NCBI RefSeq assembly: GCF_009695905.1
Contig: NZ_VUNA01000006.1
Coordinates: 42,708-106,707, forward strand
Reading direction: 5' to 3'
DNA length: 64,000 nt
From: Mogibacterium kristiansenii
Lineage (GTDB): Bacteria > Bacillota > Clostridia > Peptostreptococcales > Anaerovoracaceae
The position numbers were made by a program, and so were the translations under genes. Positions 1 to 7,652 of this stretch are shown piece after piece. The notes beneath the pieces were generated by a model. It worked only from the letters and a program-made list of their open reading frames with translations. It was not told the origin of the DNA and searched no databases. Each line of letters starts with the position of its first letter. Position 1 is the stretch's first letter.

Positions 1-843
1 ATCTGGAATACCGGCATCTGGCTGTGGGCGCTGGTGATTGGCCTGCTGATTATTCTCTGGATTAAAATCGGCATCACCAATCTGGGAAAAATCAACACGG
101 TGACCATGACCGCGCTGTTCATCCTCACACTGGTTCTGTGCAAGGTGATTTTCTTCGGGAATGGCAGTGCCGCACCGATTTCCGAAGGGGGACTTACTTT
201 CGGAGCCGCTGTGGAGATGGCGGTGGCCATGCCCCTTTCCTGGATGCCGCTGATCAGCGATTACACCAAGGAAGCGGAAAAACCTTTCGCCGCAACCCTT
301 ACCAGCTCTGTCACCTACGGCATCATCAGCTGCTGGATGTACATCATCGGCATGGGGGCCGCGCTCTTTGCAGGCACCACGGATATTTCCCTGATTATGG
401 TTCGCGCCGGACTGGGACTGGCCGGCTTGCTGATTGTGGTTTTCTCCACTGTAACCACCACGTTCCTGGATGCCTACTCCGCAGGAATCTCTGCGGAGTC
501 CCTTACATCTCGGATTTCCGGCAAAAACATGGGAATCTTTGTGGCCGTCATCGGAACCGTGGGTGCCATGCTGTTCCCGATGGACGACATCACCAATTTC
601 CTGTACTTCATCGGCTCCGTTTTCGCTCCGATGATTGCCATCATGATTGCGGATTTCCTGGTAAAAGCAGATGACAGCGGCCGAGACTTCCAGTGGGTCA
701 ACCTGCTGGTTTGGCTTCTGGGGTTCTGCCTCTACCGCTACCTCATGACGGTGGACTTCGTGCTGGGCAACACCTTCCCGGACATCCTTATCACCATGAT
801 TGTGGCGCTGATTGCCCGGAAGCTGCTTCCGCAGGAGCGGTAA
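1..843 (+). CDS. cytX: CytX-like NCS1 permease, 5' truncated by window edge
   Basis: The reading frame is open from the first base, so the N-terminus lies outside the window. About 280 residues remain, with repeated hydrophobic spans typical of a 12-helix NCS1 (nucleobase-cation symporter 1) carrier. The segment PLSWMPLISDYT and the small-residue-rich helices after it look like the CytX branch, annotated as a putative hydroxymethylpyrimidine transporter of thiamine salvage. It would act in the cytoplasmic membrane, importing a pyrimidine precursor. Family assignment is by recognition of sequence character. The substrate is inferred, because the thiamine genes or TPP riboswitch that often accompany cytX would lie to the left. 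A strong hairpin terminator follows 30 bp after the stop. A cytosine or purine permease is the main alternative. Confidence 0.75.
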   Translation: MWNTGIWLWALVIGLLIILWIKIGITNLGKINTVTMTALFILTLVLCKVIFFGNGSAAPISEGGLTFGAAVEMAVAMPLSWMPLISDYTKEAEKPFAATLTSSVTYGIISCWMYIIGMGAALFAGTTDISLIMVRAGLGLAGLLIVVFSTVTTTFLDAYSAGISAESLTSRISGKNMGIFVAVIGTVGAMLFPMDDITNFLYFIGSVFAPMIAIMIADFLVKADDSGRDFQWVNLLVWLLGFCLYRYLMTVDFVLGNTFPDILITMIVALIARKLLPQER

Positions 844-870
844 GCATTTGCAGGGTATTTGCGAATTATT

Positions 871-902
871 GCGGGATAGTGTTAGGAGCTATCCCGCTTT
901 TT
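871..902 (+). terminator. Rho-independent terminator of the permease gene
   Basis: GCGGGATAG (871-879) and CTATCCCGC (889-897) form a perfect 9-bp stem around a 9-nt loop and are followed by five T residues. It separates the permease unit from the next small gene. Confidence 0.9.
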
Positions 903-938
903 AGTTTTGACATATCCGATTAGAGAGGATGATTTATA

Positions 939-1250
939 ATGTATACAATTAAATTGATGAATGAGTATCTTCATGGCCCTATATGGGTATACGATGAGGA
1001 AGGATTTATAAGAAGAAAATATCCATTAATCGATAACGATGATGAACTGCGGAAATTGAATGAACAGGCAAGAAATCTATATGATTCATTTTATTCATTC
1101 AATGAAGATGATGGCGCATGCGTTTTTGATGAGGATGGATATAAAGCAGCATATGAAGAAATGATTGGTATAATTAAAAAAATAGTTCATAAGCTTCAAA
1201 TGATTAATAATGATGATTTTGTTATTGAAGACTACATCACGAAGAATTAG
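939..1250 (+). CDS. Small acidic hypothetical protein, immunity-protein-like
   Basis: A 103-residue soluble, acidic protein, rich in Asp, Glu, Tyr and Asn, with no signal peptide or membrane span. I do not recognise a specific family. Its size, its acidity and the tyrosine-rich start (residues 1-30) resemble the small immunity proteins that neutralise polymorphic or contact-dependent toxins; this is inference. An AGAGAGGAT ribosome-binding site lies about 10 nt before the ATG. Codon use is very AT-rich (many AAT, GAT, ATA and AAA codons), unlike the GC-richer permease before it, which suggests horizontal acquisition. No toxin gene is adjacent, so if it is an immunity protein it is an orphan. 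The DNA downstream holds the palindrome set at 1391-1683. Confidence 0.6.
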   Translation: MYTIKLMNEYLHGPIWVYDEEGFIRRKYPLIDNDDELRKLNEQARNLYDSFYSFNEDDGACVFDEDGYKAAYEEMIGIIKKIVHKLQMINNDDFVIEDYITKN

Positions 1251-1390
1251 AACAAAAGTCTAAAAATCAAAATCGCCCAGTCGTTCTAATAGGTTTCGTT
1301 TCGGGATGGAGAATCCGCGACGTATCACCTGTGCACCGGCGGCGGCCCGGATTTAAGTCTAATAATATTGCCCAATATTCGTTCGCACAA
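1251..1390. other. Gene-free stretch with a weak direct repeat
   Basis: No convincing gene on either strand. AAGTCTAA followed by an A/T-rich run and GCCCA occurs at about 1256-1278 and again at about 1355-1373, a loose direct repeat about 100 bp apart. Between the copies lies a GC-rich patch (about 1330-1350). It reads like decayed mobile DNA rather than a promoter region. Confidence 0.35.
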
Positions 1391-1683
1391 TCTCATATGC
1401 CTAGAAAATCGAAGACACTTCACGCTTTTTGACGGAAAACGCGGATTTAGCGTGAACGCAATTCGCCGCTTTTGCAAAACTCTAATTTTGAAACGACCAA
1501 TTACAACTGGCGATTCACGCCAACATGGGGATTTCTTCCAAAAGGCGTGAACTTTTTTTAAAGGGTTGTTTGCACGAAGAGAATTACATGTCAAAACCGT
1601 GTATAACACAAAAAATATTCACGCTGATTAGCGCGAATTGTAAAATTAGCGTGAAGTCACCCCGAAAATCTAGGCATATTTTA
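1391..1683. repeat. Array of three TTCACGCY-N22-RGCGTGAA palindromes inside a long inverted repeat
   Basis: Three units have identical geometry: an 8-base arm, exactly 22 bases, then the complementary 8-base arm. They lie at 1419-1456, 1514-1551 and 1618-1655. The outer two use TTCACGCT/AGCGTGAA. The middle one uses TTCACGCC/GGCGTGAA, so both arms changed together and the pairing was kept. The 22-base interiors are largely unrelated. Outside the outer units the DNA continues as an ungapped inverted repeat: 1391-1426 matches the reverse complement of 1648-1683 at 26 of 36 positions, including the 11-mer ATATGCCTAGA. Constant spacing with unconserved interiors suggests paired protein half-sites about three helical turns apart, or ends of a small non-autonomous element. 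No function is known to me. Confidence 0.8.
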
Positions 1684-1756
1684 TTATATCTACTTATCAA
1701 ATTCTAACTATCAAATGGAAACCTGTTGGAGATATTAGCATAACCCCATAGGAAAA

Positions 1757-1800
1757 TGGCTCTTCACTTTTGTATCATAAAAATGAAGAACCACTTTTTT
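1757..1800 (+). terminator. Terminator hairpin, possibly bidirectional
   Basis: The 15-base arms at 1757-1771 and 1779-1793 pair except for two G-U positions, with a 7-nt loop and a six-T run at 1795-1800 on the plus strand. On the minus strand it lies immediately after the hydrolase stop codon, with a weaker T-run, so it may end transcripts from both sides. Confidence 0.7.
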
Positions 1801-2731
1801 ATCTGAAGATCTCTACCTGCCGGATGAACTCCTTGGATTTTTCAACGTGAATCCCGTGCCCACAGTCAAATCGAATCAATCGGCAATCCGGCAGCGCCTC
1901 CAGCACCTGATGAAGGTCTCCTTCTCCCAATGCTCCCAGCAGAATTCCATCCGAACTGACATCCGCTTTCGCCTTCATAAACATCGTTCGGCAATGGATA
2001 TTTCGAAGCAGTTCTTCATGGAGAATTCCTGCATGAAAGGAATCCGTATAGAATGCTTCGCCAAAGCGGGGATCGTACCGATTCATACCTTGAAAACCGG
2101 CCAATGCCGCCTTTGGCCAAAACGGAACCCGGAGATTCTCGTCCGGATTCTTTTGGCGAAATTTTGCGGCCATTCCAATCATTTTTTCTCGTATCTTTTC
2201 CCTGGATTTCTCCGGAAAAAAGTTCCAAGCGTACTGATGTGAAAAATAATACAACACAAAATCCGATGTTTCCGTTTGCGTCAAAAACTCGTGGCAGACG
2301 GTTGATAGGTCCACGAAATTAAATGTACTTTTCCGTCGCTCTCCCTGGGATGAAAAAAAAGGCGGATCTTCCAATATCAGATTTCGGCAAAGATTGCTGT
2401 GAGATGCCACGTATGCCGCAATCAGGCCACCGGAGGAATGCCCCAGCAGCGAAACCGGTTTTTCGATCTCATTTTGGATAAAATCAATTACGGCATTTCC
2501 AATGTCCACTACATTATATTTCGATGCATCATGCAGACTGCCGCCATGTCCGTAACAATCAACAGCATACACATGGTATTTCTTTGCCAACTTTGGCATG
2601 ACCTTAAAAAAGCTCTCCGAATCCACCCCTTGCGCATGAATCAGCACCAAGGGCGGATTATCACTGCAAATTTCATAATATTTTAAATAGATATCATCCT
2701 TTTCGTAAACCGAGCTCAAGATTTTTTCCAT
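1799..2731 (-). CDS. Alpha/beta hydrolase
   Basis: A protein of about 310 residues with the alpha/beta-hydrolase fold. The N-terminal strand ends in an oxyanion-hole HAQG motif (residues about 31-34), followed by the nucleophile elbow GHSSG with the catalytic serine (about residue 99). A late GHGIHVEK segment supplies the catalytic histidine. It is expected to be a cytoplasmic esterase, lipase or peptidase-like enzyme of unknown substrate. I chose the ATG at 2731 because AGGAGG lies 6 nt upstream; the in-frame TTG seven codons earlier overlaps that site. It stands alone between two terminators. No neighbouring gene suggests a substrate. Confidence 0.8.
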   Translation of the reverse strand: MEKILSSVYEKDDIYLKYYEICSDNPPLVLIHAQGVDSESFFKVMPKLAKKYHVYAVDCYGHGGSLHDASKYNVVDIGNAVIDFIQNEIEKPVSLLGHSSGGLIAAYVASHSNLCRNLILEDPPFFSSQGERRKSTFNFVDLSTVCHEFLTQTETSDFVLYYFSHQYAWNFFPEKSREKIREKMIGMAAKFRQKNPDENLRVPFWPKAALAGFQGMNRYDPRFGEAFYTDSFHAGILHEELLRNIHCRTMFMKAKADVSSDGILLGALGEGDLHQVLEALPDCRLIRFDCGHGIHVEKSKEFIRQVEIFR

Positions 2732-2753
2732 ACCGATACCTCCTAAAATCAAA

Positions 2754-2794
2754 GACGCAACATAATCCGTATTCTCCCGGATTACATTGCGTCT
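2754..2794 (-). terminator. Terminator of the cardiolipin synthase unit
   Basis: Sixteen-base arms (2754-2769 and 2779-2794), interrupted by one 2-base mismatch, form a long stem with a 9-nt loop. Read on the minus strand it ends in a T-rich stretch 12 bp after the cls stop codon. Confidence 0.8.
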
Positions 2795-2806
2795 CAGCTT
2801 CTATTT

Positions 2807-4387
2807 TTACAGTAACGAGGAGAACAACCGAAGAATGCTGTTCCAGCCTCTCTGAAGTAAATTCCGTGTTTTTTTGTACTTTTTCGTCACTTCCATGCAC
2901 AGCGGAAAACAGTGTTCGAAGTCCGCTTTCATGTCCTGCACCGCTTTGCAGTTGGTGAACAGGACGCCGTCTTCAAAGTGATGATAGAGACTTCGGAAAT
3001 CGAAGTTGATGGTTCCGCACAGCGCCACACGGTCATCCGCAATGAGCTGCTTGGCGTGACAGAAACCCGGCGTGTACTCAAAGATTCGCACCCCGTCTTG
3101 AACCAGCCGCTGGTAGTAGGAACGGGTCACCGTATAGATGGTCCGCTTGTCCGGAATTCCCGGCGTGATAATCCGAACGTCTACTCCTCGCTCTGCCGCC
3201 AAACCCATCGCCCGGTTCATTTCATCCGTAATCACCAGATATGGCGTAATAATCCATACATAGCGTTCTGCGGAAGAAATCGCATTGAGGTACACGTTCT
3301 CGCCCACATGCTCCGAATCCAGTGGCGTATCTCCATAGGGCTGAATCAGTGCCCCCTCTTCCTTCTGAGTGTACTCCAGCTCCGGAAAGAAAGGTTCGTA
3401 ATCCTCATCATCCTTATCCTTCGAGCGGATGGCATTCCACATCTCCAGAAACATCATGGTGAGATTACGCACCGCATTTCCGGTGATTTTTACGCCCGTA
3501 TCCTTCCAATAACCGTACGGATGGGTGATATTGAAATACTCGTTGGCCAGGTTGTAACCGCCGGTAAATCCCACCTTGCCGTCCACTACCGTAATCTTCC
3601 GATGATCTCGGTTGTTGAGGAACACGTTCACCAAAGGGATGACCGGGTTGAACACCCGGCACTGGACTCCGCGGGAACGCATCTCCCGAATAAAGTCCGT
3701 GTTGATGAAAGCGATGCTGCCGATATCGTCGTAGAAAATTCGCACATCCAGTCCTTCAGCCGCCTTTTCCGTAAGAATCTCCTTGATTTCCGCAAAGGAT
3801 TCGGCATTCTCAATGGCATGATACTCCATGAAGATGAATTTTTCCGCCTTTCGAAGCGCATCTTTCTGCGCCTCCAAGGCATCCGCTGCACAGGAAAAGA
3901 ACTCGATGTCGCTGTCGTCGTATACCGGAAACGGGGCATGCCGGGCGATGTACCGGGACATATTGGCCACGGTATGGTCCTTCTCTTCCATTTTCTTTAT
4001 GACTTTTGGGTCCTGCCGAATGTACGGAAACAGGCGCGCATCGATATCTTCAAAACGTCGCCGCATTCGCCGAGAGGATCCGTTCAAACCCACAATCAGG
4101 TAAATCATGGTCCCGGCAATGGGAAAGGTTAGCATCAAAATAAACCACGGCATCTTCATGGATGCCGTTTTGTTCATGCTAAACAGGGCAATGCAGAGAA
4201 GCAATGCCGCCATGCGGGCTACCTGATCCACCCATTCATAATTTTTTTCTATTTGAACCAGTACCAGATACAAAAAATAGCATTGCAACAAAATCGCCAC
4301 GGCCACCAGAAAAACGCGCATGATGCTGTTCTTGGTCGCCGACTTTTTCTCTTTTGTCGCCGGTTTAATGGATGTGTAATTATTCAT
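2807..4387 (-). CDS. cls: Cardiolipin synthase
   Basis: A 526-residue phospholipase-D-superfamily enzyme that condenses two phosphatidylglycerols into cardiolipin plus glycerol at the membrane. Two N-terminal hydrophobic spans (about 22-45 and 55-100) are followed by two HxKx4D catalytic motifs: H262-K264-D269 and H444-K446-D451, each followed by the expected G-G/S-N segment (GGYNLANEY; GTINFDFRS). Length and order match bacterial ClsA-type enzymes. It is the last gene of a minus-strand run after nrdD, nrdG and a small membrane protein, and it ends at a strong terminator. Cotranscription with ribonucleotide reductase is plausible from spacing only. Confidence 0.95.
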   Translation of the reverse strand: MNNYTSIKPATKEKKSATKNSIMRVFLVAVAILLQCYFLYLVLVQIEKNYEWVDQVARMAALLLCIALFSMNKTASMKMPWFILMLTFPIAGTMIYLIVGLNGSSRRMRRRFEDIDARLFPYIRQDPKVIKKMEEKDHTVANMSRYIARHAPFPVYDDSDIEFFSCAADALEAQKDALRKAEKFIFMEYHAIENAESFAEIKEILTEKAAEGLDVRIFYDDIGSIAFINTDFIREMRSRGVQCRVFNPVIPLVNVFLNNRDHRKITVVDGKVGFTGGYNLANEYFNITHPYGYWKDTGVKITGNAVRNLTMMFLEMWNAIRSKDKDDEDYEPFFPELEYTQKEEGALIQPYGDTPLDSEHVGENVYLNAISSAERYVWIITPYLVITDEMNRAMGLAAERGVDVRIITPGIPDKRTIYTVTRSYYQRLVQDGVRIFEYTPGFCHAKQLIADDRVALCGTINFDFRSLYHHFEDGVLFTNCKAVQDMKADFEHCFPLCMEVTKKYKKTRNLLQRGWNSILRLFSSLL

Positions 4388-4449
4388 TCTTCATTTCTGT
4401 CCATCTCGTGGCGAAGGAGTCCGTTCCACGCCCTTCTGCCAAATCAAAT

Positions 4450-4644
4450 CTACTTCGTGTCGTTTTCCTTCTCGTCTTCCGATAACGCCGAATCCTCTTC
4501 GGCCAGGAAGGCATCCCCCACTTTCTTCGCCGCAGCGATTAATGCGATGCCGCCGCCCAATCCTACGGCCAGCATTCCCAGAACTGCTTTACTCAGACTC
4601 TCTGCCCGCTTCTCACCCTGCGGTTTCGTATTTTCCTTACTCAT
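4450..4644 (-). CDS. Small single-span membrane protein with acidic tail
   Basis: A 64-residue protein: a charged N-terminus (1-18), one glycine/alanine-rich hydrophobic span (about 19-40), then KKVGDAFL and a short acidic tail. A perfect AGGAGG ribosome-binding site precedes the ATG, so it is very likely translated. Function is unknown. The plan (span, KK-x2-D-x2-FL, acidic end) recurs in the protein at 54362-54607, which hints at a shared small membrane family. It lies between nrdG (30 bp) and cls (62 bp), probably in the same transcript. Confidence 0.75.
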   Translation of the reverse strand: MSKENTKPQGEKRAESLSKAVLGMLAVGLGGGIALIAAAKKVGDAFLAEEDSALSEDEKENDTK

Positions 4645-4674
4645 AGAGATCCTCCTTTCACTGCCGTAAAAGTT

Positions 4675-5196
4675 CTATTCATTCCATAGTGTAAGCGTAC
4701 CACATTCCCGTGTTAAGTTCAAATCGATCAAACGCTGATTTTCGGAACCCCGGAAACGCAAGGAAATATTCTTTTTGCTTTTATCAAAACGTCCGTCCAC
4801 CAATACATCAATCAGCGACAGCATTTCCTCGGTGGCTTCGCAGTGACAATGGGTGCCTTCCGTTTCCAGCATTTCCAGGGTGAATCCGGTGAAGCACCAG
4901 ATGCTCTTCTCCGGATATTTCCGGCGCACCTTGCGGAGAAAATCCACCAGCACCCGCTGATTCTCCGGCTCGAAGGGTTCTCCCCCCAGCACCGTCAGAC
5001 CGCAGATATAATCCGGCGCCAGCATTTCCAGAATCCGGTTTTCCGTCTCCTCCGTAAAATCATTTCCGTAGTTAAAGTCCCAGGTTTCCGGCTGAAAGCA
5101 GCCTTCACAGTGATTCGTGCATCCGGAAACGAACAGGGACACCCGTACGCCAATGCCGTTTGCAATATCACAGTTTTTTATTTCACCGTAATGCAT
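4675..5196 (-). CDS. nrdG: Anaerobic ribonucleotide reductase activase
   Basis: A 173-residue radical-SAM activase that installs the glycyl radical on NrdD using S-adenosylmethionine and a [4Fe-4S] cluster. The cluster motif C26-x3-C30-x2-C33 is near the N-terminus, followed by the GGEPF segment that contacts SAM. Length is normal for the family. It lies 58 bp downstream of nrdD, and a stable hairpin in the gap could alter the relative amounts of the two products. Expression would follow the NrdR-controlled nrdD promoter. Confidence 0.95.
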   Translation of the reverse strand: MHYGEIKNCDIANGIGVRVSLFVSGCTNHCEGCFQPETWDFNYGNDFTEETENRILEMLAPDYICGLTVLGGEPFEPENQRVLVDFLRKVRRKYPEKSIWCFTGFTLEMLETEGTHCHCEATEEMLSLIDVLVDGRFDKSKKNISLRFRGSENQRLIDLNLTRECGTLTLWNE

Positions 5197-5212
5197 TTTT
5201 TCCTCCTAGCAA

Positions 5213-5240
5213 AATCGGCCGCTCCTAGGAGTGGCCAATT
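5213..5240 (-). promoter_or_regulatory. Intercistronic hairpin between nrdD and nrdG
   Basis: Thirteen-base arms (5213-5225 and 5228-5240) pair completely if G-U is allowed, with a very tight centre. On the minus strand the hairpin follows the nrdD stop and is followed by only four T residues and then the nrdG ribosome-binding site. It looks like a leaky terminator or an mRNA-stabilising or processing element that would favour NrdD over NrdG. Confidence 0.5.
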
Positions 5241-5254
5241 TCTTTTTATCATCA

Positions 5255-7426
5255 TTACAGATGCAGTACACGATCCTTAATTTCCTGAGTCCGACCCTGA
5301 TTCCAGAACTGGGTACCGATGTAACCGCAGGTTCTGCGAGCCACGGACATCAAGTCCTGATTTCGGTTGCCGCAATTCGGGCATTCCCATACCAGCTTGC
5401 CGTCACTGTCCTCTACAATCTTAATCTCGCCATCGTAACCGCAGGCAGCGCAATAATCGCTCTTGGTATTCAGCTCTGCGTACATGATGTTGTTGTAGAT
5501 GAACTTCATCACTTCCAGAACGGCCGGAATGTTGTTCTGCATGTTCGGAACCTCCACATAGCTGATGGCTCCGCCCGGAGAAAGCTGCTGGAATTCCGCT
5601 TCCTTCGCCAGCTTGCTGAAGGCATCGATTTTCTCCTCTACATGGATGTGATAGCTGTTGGTAATGTAGTTTTTGTCCGTTACATGCGGGATGATGCCAA
5701 ATCGTCTCTGCAGGCACTTCGCAAACTTATAGGTGGTGGACTCCATCGGCGTTCCGTATACGGAGTAGCTGATGTGTTCCGCCGCCTTCCAGTATGCACA
5801 CTTATCGTTCAGGCGCTGCATTACGTCCAGAGCGAATTTTCTTCCCTCTTCTGTAGTATGGCTCTTTCCAATCATGCGATAGCACATCTCAGCCAGTCCG
5901 GCATATCCCAGAGAGATGGTGGAATAACCATTGTACAGCAGCGGGTCAATAACTTCCCCCTTCTTCAATCGGGAGATTGCACCGTACTGCCACAGAATCG
6001 GTGCCACGTCCGACGGCGTTCCCAGAAGGCGCTCGTGACGGAGACGCAGTGCCCGGTGGCACAGCTCCAGACGATCGTCCAGGATTTCCCAGAAGCGGTC
6101 CATATTTCCGTCGGAGGAACAAGCCACGTCCACCAGGTTGATGGTAACCACACCCTGGTTAAACCGTCCGTAGAATTTATGCTTGCCGTTCGGCAGCAAC
6201 TGATTGTCCTCCACCGTCAGGAAGGAACGGCATCCCATACAGGTGTATACCTCTCCCTTCTTCAGTTCCTTCATCACCTTGGCAGAAATGTAATCCGGCA
6301 CCATTCTCTTTGCGGTACAGGTCGCTGCCAGTTCTGTCAGATGCCAATACTTGGAATCTTCCGTGATATTATCTTCGTCCAGCACGTAGATCAGCTTCGG
6401 GAATGCCGGTGTAATCCACACGCCCTTCTCATTCTTGACGCCCTGAAGTCTCTGACGGAGCACTTCTTCGATGCACATCGCCAAATCGTCTCTCGTCTGT
6501 CCTTCCGGTACCTCGTCCAAGTACATGAACATGGTAACAAAAGGTGCCTGTCCGTTGCAGGTCATCAAGGTAATCAGCTGATACTGAATGGTCTGAATAC
6601 CGTTCTTCACCTCTTCCCGAAGGCGGCGCTCGGTAATCTTGTCGATGATTTCGTCATCCATGGATTCGCCGCAGGCCTTCCGGTCCGCAATCACATGCTC
6701 CCGGAGTTTTTTCCGGCTGATATCCACGAATGGCGCCAAATGTGCCAGGGAGAAGGACTGTCCTCCATACTGGTTGCTGGCTACCTGTGCGATAATCTGG
6801 GTGGTAATGTTGCAAGCGGTATAGAAGCTGTGCGGCTTCTCAATCATGGTCTCACTGATAACCGTGCCGTTCTGCAGCATATCCTCCAGGTTAATCAAAT
6901 CGCAATTGTGTTCCTTCTGTGCATAATAATCGGAATCGTGGAAGTGAATGATTCCCGCTTCATGAGCTGCGGTAATCTCTTCCGGAAGAAGAATTCTCTT
7001 GGTCAAATCCCGACTCACTTCTCCGGCCATGTAGTCTCTCTGTGTGGAGTTGATGACCGGGTTCTTGTTGGAATTCTCTTGCTTCGCTTCCTCATTGTTG
7101 CATTCAATCAAGGAAAGAATCTTGTCATCCGTGGTGTTGGACTGACGAACCAGGGAACGGGTATACCGATAGGTAATGTACTGCTTCGCAACCTCGTAGG
7201 CTCCGTGCTGCATGATGGCCTGTTCCACGAAATCCTGAATCTCTTCCACCGCCGGAGAACGTCCCAAGTCATCACAGGCAACGGTCACGCTCTCTGCAAT
7301 TCGGCGAATCTGCACCTCGGTCATTCTTTTCTTTTCCGGCACCTGACGGTTGGCCCCCTGAATGGCATGGATAATCTTATCGATGTCGAATTCTACTTCC
7401 GCTCCGTTTCTCTTGATTACGTTCAC
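5255..7426 (-). CDS. nrdD: Class III anaerobic ribonucleoside-triphosphate reductase
   Basis: A 723-residue glycyl-radical enzyme that reduces ribonucleoside triphosphates to deoxyribonucleotides without oxygen. The N-terminal 90 residues form an ATP-cone allosteric domain (VIKRNGAEVEFD start). The C-terminus has a zinc site of two CxxC pairs (CAAC, CPNC) and then RTCGYIG, with the radical glycine at residue 701. Length and motifs are typical. The start is GTG, with AGGAG 6 nt upstream. A consensus sigma-A promoter and two NrdR boxes lie in the 225-bp leader region. It is followed by its activase nrdG. Confidence 0.97.
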   Translation of the reverse strand: MNVIKRNGAEVEFDIDKIIHAIQGANRQVPEKKRMTEVQIRRIAESVTVACDDLGRSPAVEEIQDFVEQAIMQHGAYEVAKQYITYRYTRSLVRQSNTTDDKILSLIECNNEEAKQENSNKNPVINSTQRDYMAGEVSRDLTKRILLPEEITAAHEAGIIHFHDSDYYAQKEHNCDLINLEDMLQNGTVISETMIEKPHSFYTACNITTQIIAQVASNQYGGQSFSLAHLAPFVDISRKKLREHVIADRKACGESMDDEIIDKITERRLREEVKNGIQTIQYQLITLMTCNGQAPFVTMFMYLDEVPEGQTRDDLAMCIEEVLRQRLQGVKNEKGVWITPAFPKLIYVLDEDNITEDSKYWHLTELAATCTAKRMVPDYISAKVMKELKKGEVYTCMGCRSFLTVEDNQLLPNGKHKFYGRFNQGVVTINLVDVACSSDGNMDRFWEILDDRLELCHRALRLRHERLLGTPSDVAPILWQYGAISRLKKGEVIDPLLYNGYSTISLGYAGLAEMCYRMIGKSHTTEEGRKFALDVMQRLNDKCAYWKAAEHISYSVYGTPMESTTYKFAKCLQRRFGIIPHVTDKNYITNSYHIHVEEKIDAFSKLAKEAEFQQLSPGGAISYVEVPNMQNNIPAVLEVMKFIYNNIMYAELNTKSDYCAACGYDGEIKIVEDSDGKLVWECPNCGNRNQDLMSVARRTCGYIGTQFWNQGRTQEIKDRVLHL

Positions 7427-7474
7427 GACAATCTCCTCTTTTCTTTCGCATATATATGTACCATTTTAATAAGC

Positions 7475-7524
7475 ACTCTATATGTAGGGTGCTCTTCGGT
7501 ACTTACTACCACAACATATTGTTT
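7475..7524 (-). promoter_or_regulatory. Pair of NrdR boxes
   Basis: Two 16-base sites, 7475-7490 and 7509-7524, each match 13 of 16 positions of the NrdR-box consensus acaCwATATaTwGtgt as I recall it. Their centres are 34 bp apart, near but not exactly three helical turns. Both lie just downstream of the nrdD -10 element, where a bound NrdR would block transcription when dATP is plentiful. No nrdR gene is in the window. Confidence 0.75.
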
Positions 7525-7532
7525 CCTTTGGT

Positions 7533-7561
7533 ATTATATTACCCATGATGTTGTATGTCAA
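7533..7561 (-). promoter_or_regulatory. Consensus sigma-A promoter of nrdD
   Basis: On the minus strand TTGACA (7556-7561) and TATAAT (7533-7538) are separated by exactly 17 bp, a perfect consensus promoter. The predicted transcript starts near 7526, inside or next to the first NrdR box. Confidence 0.85.
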
Positions 7562-7652
7562 TTGTTTAAATTCCCTATATTTCGCGTTCTTTTTTTTAAA
7601 CCCAATAACGGCACGCTTTTACGCACAATACGGGCAGAAAAAATATTTTTTT

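Noticed and set aside
1391..1683. CRISPR array or integron attC sites as an explanation of the palindromes
   Set aside because: There are only three units with short 8-bp arms, unequal distances (95 and 104 bp) and no GTTRRRY core, cas or integrase gene.
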